A stretch of 26,285 nucleotides of DNA from the IMG/VR virus record IMGVR_UViG_3300017719_000162, positions 1-26,285 of that record; one strand, given 5' to 3'. Shown piece by piece: positions 1 to 10,300 of the stretch. Source of the stretch: a virus. The notes under the pieces were generated by a model that was not told where the DNA came from, made no database searches, and saw only the letters and a list, made by a program, of their open reading frames with translations. The translations under genes were made by a program, and so were the position numbers. The stretch's first letter is position 1; the number at the start of each line of letters is the position of its first letter.

Positions 1-724
1 CTAATGCCACAAATGGATGTGTTTCATCTGTACCTGCGCCACTATTCATTTCAAAACCAGGAGCTGTACTAACAATGCCAAATACATTAATGTCGCCGCC
101 GTCTGTAGTTTGTGTAATTTCATTCTCGCCGCCTAAAGATACCACTGTGCCAGCTTCATATACTCTATCTGCATGATAACGTTCTGCAAGATCGGCATAT
201 TCAGCACTAGTTGCAGTACCTCTAAACTTATAGTTTGCAGTATTATTCATTTGAATACCAGCCTGTATAACTGGAAACTGTGTGCTTAACGCTGTTACGC
301 CATCTTCTAAGTATTCGTTAGTTGAAGGCGTCCATGCTGTTGCGTCATCAGTTACGATAGTTACGATATTATCATCAACAATACTTTCAATAGTATAGTG
401 TGAAACTCCTAATGTGTCAAGACGTTGTCTAACCTCTACACGAGTTGTTCCTGCTGGACTACCAATTGTGTACCACTGTCCGTTATCAAAAATTTTCAAG
501 TAACTATTTGCAGTGTCGTACCATAGTTGTCCTTCTGTTGGATTAACAGGAGCACTCGCTGCTGCAAAGTTCTCCAACATATGTAACATGTTTTCGTTTA
601 GGTACTCACCAAATCTGCTGGTGTTTTTACCAATTAACTCTAAACTAGTACTAGTATCAATAGTACCATCGTTTACTATAATTGGTGTTTTACTACTCTC
701 TGAATAATCAATTGTATATGGCAT
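1..724 (-). CDS. Tail-fibre-like structural protein, N-terminal part (3' end outside window)
   Basis: The frame runs from an ATG at 724-722 leftward off the window edge, giving 241 codons without a stop. The start follows a clear AGGAAAAAG ribosome site. The first ~85 residues include the pattern ENMLHMLENFA followed by PTEGQLWYDT, and then a short beta-rich stretch (LKIFDNGQWYTIG). I recognise this layout from large tail-fibre or virion proteins of marine T4-like phages. Near residues 178-208 comes ATSAEYADLAERYHAD and then YEAGTVVSLGG, typical of the C-terminal, possibly self-processing domains of such proteins. It probably forms part of a fibre or baseplate-attached appendage. It lies 13 bp after the 199-residue structural gene, in the same direction, as the last visible gene of the baseplate block. 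The assignment as a phage structural protein is fairly safe; the precise role is inferred. Confidence 0.7.
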   Translation of the reverse strand, partial: MPYTIDYSESSKTPIIVNDGTIDTSTSLELIGKNTSRFGEYLNENMLHMLENFAAASAPVNPTEGQLWYDTANSYLKIFDNGQWYTIGSPAGTTRVEVRQRLDTLGVSHYTIESIVDDNIVTIVTDDATAWTPSTNEYLEDGVTALSTQFPVIQAGIQMNNTANYKFRGTATSAEYADLAERYHADRVYEAGTVVSLGGENEITQTTDGGDINVFGIVSTAPGFEMNSGAGTDETHPFVAL

Positions 725-734
725 TTCTTTTTCC

Positions 735-742
735 TATTTAAA
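735..742 (-). promoter_or_regulatory. Possible weak late promoter (TTTAAATA)
   Basis: On the minus strand this octamer differs from the T4 late consensus TATAAATA by one base. It overlaps the stop codon of the 199-residue gene (740-738) and lies 10 bp before the ATG at 724. That leaves a leader of only a few bases, so it may be chance in AT-rich sequence. Confidence 0.25.
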
Positions 743-1337
743 CCTCACTGTATGAAGTTCTTATTCTAACTGTGTATATTACTTGAATTTTTCTATTGGC
801 ACTTTTTTGTACCGGATGAAAAACAACATGCGTTAACATGTTATCGTTGGCTGTGAACAGACCTAGTTCATCGAAAACATAATCTCCGTTCATATTTGTT
901 GAATCGTCTAGTGTGTCTTGTCCTACTGGTACATTATAATCTAATGTACAAGTAACTACTGCATCACTATATAATTCGCCGTTGGTGTGTGAAACTTCTG
1001 TACCATTGGTTGCAGATCCTGAAACTGTTTCATCTACTGATTGACTATATGTTTGATTATATAGCGTACCTGTAGTGATACTAGTATTCGTTGCTTTATA
1101 TGTAACATTACCTGTTCCATCAATTGTAGTACCGCCGTTTCCGAATCGCATCGTTGCAATATGATGTGATCCTGTAGATCCTACTTCGTTTGCTAATAAA
1201 TTAGCAATTGCAATACTCATATTCTCAAAGTTAACGGCGTTACGTTTACGGGCCAATACTTCTCCTGTGTCTGGGTCTACTATTGTAATGTGACCTTCAA
1301 CACCTATCATTGTTTTTTCTATTTTTGATACACTCAT
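738..1337 (-). CDS. Phage structural protein, 199 aa, probably tail/baseplate
   Basis: This is a beta-rich, Thr/Ser/Asn-rich protein with no signal peptide or membrane segment. The N-terminal ~40 residues (GHITIVDPDTGEVLARKRNAV, then NFENMSIAIANLLA) and a late FDELGLF motif recur in small structural proteins of large-tailed phages. They fit a fibre- or wedge-associated beta-sandwich. I do not recognise a T4 counterpart by name; it is much shorter than T4 gp8 (334 aa). It starts 24 bp downstream of the giant structural gene, with GGAAATAGAG as a plausible ribosome site. It has its own consensus late-promoter octamer, so it may be made in larger amounts than the very long upstream gene would allow. 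A structural role is likely from context; the exact position in the particle is unknown. Confidence 0.6.
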   Translation of the reverse strand: MSVSKIEKTMIGVEGHITIVDPDTGEVLARKRNAVNFENMSIAIANLLANEVGSTGSHHIATMRFGNGGTTIDGTGNVTYKATNTSITTGTLYNQTYSQSVDETVSGSATNGTEVSHTNGELYSDAVVTCTLDYNVPVGQDTLDDSTNMNGDYVFDELGLFTANDNMLTHVVFHPVQKSANRKIQVIYTVRIRTSYSEV

Positions 1338-1357
1338 GTCTCTATTTCCATTTGTAG

Positions 1358-1365
1358 TATTTATA
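1358..1365 (-). promoter_or_regulatory. T4-type late promoter, exact TATAAATA
   Basis: The minus strand reads TATAAATA exactly, the consensus -10 element recognised by gp55-containing RNA polymerase in T4. It spans the stop codon (1363-1361) of the giant gene. Initiation about 6 bases downstream (near 1352) would give a leader of roughly 15 bases holding GGAAATAGAG before the ATG at 1337. gp55 is encoded in the same window, which supports the reading. Confidence 0.65.
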
Positions 1366-4300
1366 TCGTTCCGGGACCTGCATTTCTAATGAAAGCATGT
1401 TCTGGTGAAGTACCTGCCGAAGCGAGGCTTACGCCACTATCGTTATAGGCTAATCTTAGATTGTCACCGTAATGTGCAAAGTTTTCTAAAACTGGCATTG
1501 TTGGTTCATATCTTACTGTAGTACCAATTGGTGTATTAGTTAATACTGGTGTTCCGTGTGTGCCTCGAGTACAGTAAAATAATGTTGTGCCAAGGATAGT
1601 ACTTGGTCCTTTAGCACCATATTCTATTCTTTCGTTGCCCATCCAAATTACACCGCTATCAGGAAAGCCAGTAGCATCATCTACCATAATAGCATCATGA
1701 TCACTAGCAATAACTGATGCTGCTGTTACAGTTGATGTAGCATCAACAACGGCTGTACTTTCTTGTATGCGATATTGTTCCCAAATATTCATACGGAACG
1801 AACGTGTATCGGTAGTTTCTGTAGATCCACTAGCATTAGTTTGTACTAGTATACTAATATTCTCATGTATGTCTGCAGGATATAAACCATCTCTCCAACC
1901 TTCTTGTACTGGCTGAATAAACACATTGCCATCGTATACATCACTAAATGTTGTAGTAGTAAATGCTGTTTCGATTGTATCACTAAATGCTACTGTATTA
2001 AACTCTCCGCCAGATAGACTAATGTCTCCTTGCCAGCCAATGCGATTATCACCTTGTACAACTGATGGTGCAGGATACAACAATGTAATTTCAGTATCTC
2101 TTTGTTGTTCAGTAACTTCTGCTGAACATGCATCTAATGTTGTTACTGCTTCTGTTGTTGTCCTAATTTTAGTATGGAACGGCTTAATTGTATTTACAAA
2201 CTCTTCAACTACTCCAACGTCATATTTTTGATAAGTTTTAGACATTAGTACTGGATGATTTACATTTAATTTAATATATGTTGTTTTAAATGCAAAATCG
2301 TCTGTTGTGTTGTCTGTAACTGCTTGATACAGCATCTTGAACCAAAGTTTATTGTAGTAGACTCTAACAGATCCAACAAACACCTTACTTCTTAAATCAT
2401 CGAACAAGGATGCAAGTACATTACTTGAATCATCATCAAAACCAGATATATCAAAGCCTGTACTATCAAAGCCTTTGCCGTACTTTGATTGATTCCAAAG
2501 TTCTTCGCTAATTCTTATAGTACCTTTTTCTTTCCAGACTCTCTTATATGTTCTAAGTCCGTCTTCTAATACTACTTTATATATTTCAGGACGATTAATT
2601 CCATCTGGGTGTGTAACTGTTGATACATAAACATGTGATCCAACTGCATCTAAGAAAGGTTCGCCAAGTACTGGTTGCATATCAAATGTTGTTTCGTAAA
2701 TACGATCTGGTACTGTTTCACTATCGTAGTTATTTGCACTCCAATCAGCAAACGTCCAGTACTTGCTTACATCGTAAGTAATAGAACCTTCTGTAAATGT
2801 TTTATAAAATACATCTCTCCAATTTGGAGCTTGTCCTACTAGACAGATTTTAGCTAATAATTCGTTTGTTGCTTCAACAAAGTTTTGTCTTGCAGTAACA
2901 ACATCTCTGAATAAACTTTGAGCAGGTCTTGTTAAATGACCATATCTATTATATTCATGCAAGCTCAAATCCGGTACAGGCTGACTCATTAAGACATCAA
3001 TATCCATTTGCGGAGTGTCTTCTGGGAATGAATAGTCTATTAATTCTTTCCAATATGTTCCAGTTGTATCTGTACTAGGACTATTTCCTAAGTTACTTGC
3101 TACTCTGCTCATATAATATTTTCCAGCCTCTAGTACAACTGCATTAACTGCGTAACTTGTAGATGCTGAATATGTTTCAAAGCTATAGCGTTTACTTGCT
3201 TTGTTATATGAAACTAAGCTGTCACGTATTTTAATGTGCATGTATTCTGGAATTATACTTTCAGGATCACCGTCACTTAGTAATGTCCATTCTGTTAATG
3301 GTAATGTGTTACTTGATTGTATTTGATTAACCTGCACAACACTTGTATCACTAACTAAATTATCAATGTTAGTTAAGAATAATTTATCAGTACCACTTGC
3401 TGCACACCAAGAAATATTAAACGCACTTGGGTTTTCCAGTATAGTACTTAGTTGACTTATATTATAACGTCTTTCACCATTGAAATTAGTTTTGTTTTTA
3501 ACCCAGAAGAAATACTGAGTGCTGACTTGCTTAGTACGTGGATTATAAAAAGTAGTCTCAACCCATTGGTAAACTTTTTGATCATTGATAGTTTTAAAAT
3601 AGGCTTCACCTGTAGCAGCATTACCATCAATGATAGTCTCTGCATCTACTACATCTTTCCATTGTTCTGGAAGAACAGGACTGCGAGTCCACTCGTATAT
3701 ATCAATACTAGAACCATCAAATAGTCTTCCCCAGTTTGCTTGTTGATAATCTACACTACCTTGTTCATAATCTAAATAAACAGCGGTTGTTAAATCCCAC
3801 CAACGCTTGCCAACATGTAAATCGCCCCAAGCTCTTTGATTTTCTACAAAACCATCTAAATTGTTATAGTTGTAACTTGCAATATCTGCTGTTAATTTAA
3901 AGTCTATTTCAGATGATATATAACCTGGTATAATACCTTTTGACGGATCATAAGTTTCTAATGTAGTGATAAGTGTTTTACGATCAGCATCATATATTTT
4001 TACATTTTCTATTAGATCATTTCTAGCTTGCGCTTGATTAATTCTAACTTTTGTCCAACCTTCTGTTCCTACATGTCCACTTCCGTTGCTGTATGTTCCT
4101 GTGTAACGATACACCGCAGGATTTCCGCTATTGTCATTATCAATATAAGCATAAATTGGTTGTTGCTCATCGTTTTGTCTAACACCTGCAAAGTTGTATT
4201 TAAATAAGCCGTTGATAGTAGTATTAAATGAACTTATTAACTCAGATTCTGTACTAAAACGAACAGGACGCAATGGATATATATTGCCAGCATCGCCTTC

Positions 4301-7300
4301 TTTATCAATGTAAGCATCAATATAGAACTTTTTAATATCAGCTGTATCAACTTTAGTTACTTCATGTATTCCGTCAATACTAGGAACAGTGCTACTTCCT
4401 GTAATGAAAACATAATCACCTACAGCTAAATTGTGTGCTTGTGTTACACCTGAACCAATAGCGACTGTAATCTCTGCATCATCTGCATCATTTATCCCTG
4501 CACATGAATAGTTAATATACATATCAAAGTCCATTGTTTGATAAACTTGATATCCTAGGTTTACATTACTTGCAGTACTATTATCAGCTACCCATATACT
4601 AAAGATATTTGGATCATTTGACATTTCACGGAATACTTGATTGCCGTCACTGCCTACAATAGCATTGAATACATTGCTTACTGTTGTTTGTGTTGCACTC
4701 AATGTTTCTGCACTAAGACCAACTATTGTGTTTGCTGTGCCTGCTCCAACTATTAGTTGTTCATTGAGACTTGTTATTTTTAGTCTGTTGTTACTGTTGC
4801 TTGCTGTAACTCCTGTAATACCAGCAGAGTTAATTTTTTCAATAATATCAATCAATGAACTTGCAGTACTGATTGTAGTAGTACTAGTTGTTGCAGGTAC
4901 AATGCCTGTTCCAATTCCTATTGCATTATTTGCAGTTCCGTTACCAATGTAAAGTACACTGTTACTACTTAGAATTCTTAATAGTGCATTTGCAGGAGCA
5001 ACTGACTGTGCAGTAATACCAGCAATTTGTGCTGCATTAATTTGAGATATAACTTGATTAATTGTAAGATTTGGAGTTGTTGTTTGTACATAACTAGTTG
5101 CATTTGTAGTTGTAGTCGACGATGCAAATCCTACATCAGCATTTGCAGTAGCCGCACTAATTCTTAAACTAAATGCTACTGTATCTGTACTTGTAGTTTT
5201 TGTAAGTCTAATTGCGCCGCCCGATACACTTGCTGTTACATCTGAAATATTTGCAGCATTGATTCTATTACGAATAGCTTGTACATCGTAAACTTTAAAT
5301 CCTGATCCACTTTGTGTTGTTACAATAGTACTAGTTGCAAACACTGTATTAGGATTTGCAATTTTCCAATTTTTAATTGCAGTAATGTATTGTCCATTTT
5401 CTAATGCAGAACGTGCACTATTTTTATCTGTGTTGCTTATAGTTTCTGTACCGTTTGCAACGTTAGTTGCATTATAAGTTTTGTTTTGTATATTATTAAT
5501 AATAGTTACATCTGATGTAAGCAAACTTAACAGCTCACTACTCCACGAAGGTGAAGTACCGTATTCAGTTACTAGCTTGTTTATGTTTAATCCTGCATCA
5601 CTTGAACTATAATAATCTTGTAACCATGTGACCCAAGTATTACTACTATTTGCACTGATATATGCTACTCTTAGTGCATCCCACGCATTAATTCTATTAA
5701 TAGATTCTGCTGTAATGTTTCCTGTATTAGTAGTCCAACTAGCATTAAAGCCGTTTATAAATGCTGCTTGTGCACTAATATTAGTTGAAGTAGATTGTGT
5801 TTCGTTAAACATAACACTAGTATTATCAATGATTAATTCTTCTGTAGCACTGCCTGTAATGCTTGCATTAGCAACACTGCCATCAACAACGATATCATTG
5901 TAACGAGTGGTATTAACAACATTGCTAAATGTTATAGTTGAACTATTAACACTACTTTGACCAAGTATTAGTGTTGTGCCGTGTGCAATTACATTACTAC
6001 TGCTAATATCTTGTGTGCCAGTGGCTTGTATCAAATCTAGTGTTACTGTTTCAGCTGATTTTTCTAGTGTTACTACATTTCCATCTAATATAATTGTTGC
6101 GCCAGAAGTTGGAATAGTTGGAAGTGTAATTGTGCCTGTTATATTAATAGGATCATTTGGTCTTGTCAACCCACTACTTCCGTCTGGGTCTAACATTTCC
6201 CAAGTTTTACCTTGATACAGTACTTTATCTTGAAATTTGTATGATGTTTTATTATCCCAAGTCGTAACATCTTTCCATGCACCATAGAAGTTATAATCAT
6301 TACGTGTTTCTTCAGGGAATTTTTTGAAGTCATCTTTGTTTATGACTCTGTAGTCCGTTTCTGTCAGCAAAGGTAAGCCAGCAGTTACATAATCGTTTTT
6401 ATAAAGTTCTTCATCTTTAATTGTATCATAATCAGTGAATCCTCTAGCAGTACGTGCTACAAAGTTATTACCTGCTGTGCCTGTTACTAGAAGATCACTA
6501 CTGTTATCAATATCAATAACAACATCTGACAATACATCAACTCTAGGAGTACTAGAAAATCTAATAGGCTGTGGGTTTGTTGTTAGTAAAGACTTAGTAA
6601 GTTCAAATTCAATTGTATCTCTACTTCGCACATCTCCGTAATCACTTGTTCTAATAGCCCACTCTTCGTAAATATCTGCGTTACTGATACCACCTAGGAT
6701 ACTGTTATTTCTCATAAACGCATTTACACTAAGTCTTGTACCTTGGTATTTTCTACTACCTTTAACAAATTCATATATTGTATCATCATCTAAATCTACA
6801 AGGTCTTGTGCCCAACTTGGCTTATTGTAGCCTGTATTAAACCTAGCAGAATCAACTAACTGACTATTGTTAATATTTGTTCTATTTTCATAATACTGAT
6901 CGGCTTCACGAGCAGTTGTATCAAAGTTATTATAAATTGTATTACCGTCAATAATGTAGCCTGGAGCATAAAGTTTGCCGTTCCAGTCTTTTGTTCTGCT
7001 ACCACGCCATATAATATTTTTGTGCATTTGACCTAATGCAGGACTGTAAACTGTGTCGCTAAAGTCTGTTACATTGTCAAAAACAACAGCATGTTCCAGT
7101 GCAACTTTATACAGCCTTAAACCATATATGTTTGTATTTGTATCTTTTTGTGTAAATGTTGTAATAGGAGAACTTGTGTCTAGTAACTCTCTTGTAATCA
7201 ATACACTGTTAGATAGGATCTGTTTTCCTTCAGAATCTATTATATTATATAGTCCGTCATATTTTTTATTAACATTATCAAAATACCCAATCGTACCATC

Positions 7301-10300
7301 AGAAATACTAATACTTGTTGAATTCGGTATACCAACAAACGTGTTAGTTTCTTTACTGTTTGCCCACATAACAAAATCACTACCAACATCACTCCAAGAA
7401 TCAGTCCATCCAAAACTGTTTAAGTATTCGCCATAACCTAATATAAATGAATACACATCTTGTAAATTAGTTAAAACTGTGTTGTAGTAAAGTTTTTCTA
7501 CAGAGTCTTTATCATATAATTTGTATTTGTCAACTGTTGTATTTTGTATTCCAACAATAGTGTTAGCACCAGTAGTAATAGGTTTGAACCAATTGAAATA
7601 TTGTGTAGTTTCATCATATCCTGTAATGCTATATCCAGTAGAAACTTTTGCAATTTTTATACCGCCGAAAAATAGTTCTGCACTTGGCTGATTTAAGTAA
7701 AGTGTACTTGTTCTATTTTCTTCAGGTATAATTACTTTACCTTTGCCTTGGCTACTTGTTAAAATAAAGTCTTGATTAGATGGATTAATAAATCCTTGTG
7801 TTTGTATCAAAGGATTAAATGTTAAGTTTTCAAATCTTGTGTTAAGATCACTTGGTATTGTTCCATTATTTTTTGCGTATTCTACAATACTATTACTAAG
7901 TCCATTGAAATATTTTATTCCATCTATTGCTAGTTCTACATGTAAACTTACATTACCATCGTCACTTGTAATAGTCGGAATACTCTGATAGTTGCCGCCA
8001 GGGTTATCAACACTCATTGCTACAACACTACCAGTTTCAACTACGGCAGAAACATTTGCGCCATTGCCAAAGTTTGCATAAACTGTAAATTCAGAACTGT
8101 TTGTAAATGTATTATCGCTTGATACAACATCAACACTTGTAACAATACTGTCATTAAAACGTGTGTAAGAAAATTCAAACTTAGTATTATTTCCTAATAA
8201 TTTTGTATCATTGAAATAATACTGCATAGTAGAAATGCTCGAATTACTTGTTTTACGTCTTTGCGTACTTCTGAAGAATGTATTTGTCATCCATAATGGA
8301 CGTAATCTCATTAACGCTTCTGCTAAAGAAGTTTTGTACTCTGAGGTAATTCTCCAAATATATTCAATAGGCCCAATGTCTCCAAACGCAAATGGTTTTG
8401 CTGCATCAACTGATGTTGGAGTCGCTACAAGATTACTTGCAGTAGGGTCATTGAGATCACCGGAAGTTGTTACAATGTCGTTTGTGTCCCATATATAATT
8501 ACTATATGCATATGTAATATCATAAAGTTTCTGTGCTTCGCTTGGGTCATTGTAGTGTCCATATTTTAGTGCTTCGACTAGCGCATTACGTTTTGTAATA
8601 TTAGTCCAACTATAATTTGTATCCCACCATGATGGTTTTTTATTGTATCCCAACATCTCCCATGGATGTGTGTGTGGTCTATCAGTATTAAACCAATATG
8701 TATATAGTCCTCTCCAGCCGCCGATACCGCCACTTACACTACTGTAGTTCCAAGTCCACGGATTATTTGGATCATAGTAATCATCATCTTGAAGATTTAA
8801 AATGCCGTAGTTTGTTTTCCATTTATTAAATCCACTTTGCAATGCATTGGTTAAGTCTGTCCAACTATATGGAGTATCTCGATGAGCATTAGGCATAACA
8901 GTTTTATAATCTTGTACTGTGTTTAATTCTGTACTTAAATTATTAAAAATCCTGTGCTCTAAATCCCATATAGCCGCATCACTTATACTATAACCAGAGC
9001 TTGCTCTGTCATACAGTTCAGTGCCTTGTCTATAATAAATGCTACCGTCATGGCATAAAATGCCTCTAGATGTAGTAACACCATTGGATTCAATATCTAA
9101 ATTACTAACTAATTCAGGAGTATATGTTTTTACGAATCCTAGTTTTGCTGAACTCGGAGGAACAAAACTAACACTGTTAAATGGGAACCAGCGAACAAGT
9201 AAATCAACTCCGCCATCAACTGATGAATAAGTTGGATTGATTTCACTAATATTAAGTGTTATCTTATTTTTTGTAAGTGTATACTGTTTTCCTTCTTGAA
9301 TAGGGAACCATGTACCGCCAGTGACATAGTAATCTCTAACAAAGACTTGAATATGATTTTTTGTATCATTGTATGTGTTAATAGTTTTAGGCAAGTCAAA
9401 TACTTTACTATCGCTAGTAGTAAATCTATAACGAACGACTTCTGCATCTGTATACATTGCCATATCACTATTAGCAAATGCATTGGTATTATTTTTACCA
9501 ATGTTAATATCTTTAAGAGCTTGATCTACAATTTCATATGTACTTTTTTCTATTGCCATTGTATTATGTAACTGTCTTACTTTTTGTAAAAACTGTGTTC
9601 TAAAACGCTTATATTGTTTTGATACATACTTAATACTACTAAATGGATTGGTGTCTGTGTCCATTAGTGTTTGACTAATAAGTTCAGTACTAAATGGTTG
9701 TTGTCTAATTGTGCCGCCATATTCATGTACATGCGGAATCTCTTTATAATTATTTTGTCCAAAGAAGTCGCCACTAAAGTTTGGCATACCTGTCATTTGT
9801 TGACGCATATGTTCTTGTAAATCGCCAAAACTTGCAGTCGCTAACCAACTGTTTTGCGAATTATAAACATGCGTAGGTGCAGCCAGTTCTTTGCCATCTG
9901 CATCTATTACTTTGTCATCTGTACTATAGTAGATATCAATTACATTGTCAACTGCCGCAGTTGTACTAAGTGTAATGAATTTTCCACTTAGTGAATAAGT
10001 TGTTACTGGAACACCGTTATTATAAATTTTCATATCTTCGTTTAACGAATCATCTATAGGCATTAAAAGACCTTGCACTTTAGAACTTCCTACTTGTTTG
10101 TACAGTAGCGGATCTGTTTGTGCTTGTGCAACAGTTACCGTATAAGTCGGACCAGTAAGAACAACACTAACGTTAGAATTTGCTGTGCCGTCTAAATTAA
10201 CAAACTCTAATGATTCACTGAAATACTTGGTAAATTGATAACTTACGCCTTTTCTAATATATAATACAGGATTTACTTTTCCAATTGGTGTTAGTCTACG

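Noticed and set aside
513-707. 64-codon plus-strand frame near the left edge
   Set aside because: It is antisense to the tail-fibre-like frame, which has a good ribosome site and recognisable motifs.
4680-5300. A DNA-level repeat or CRISPR-like array
   Set aside because: The repetition is at protein level with diverged codons; no regular identical DNA repeats with spacers are present.
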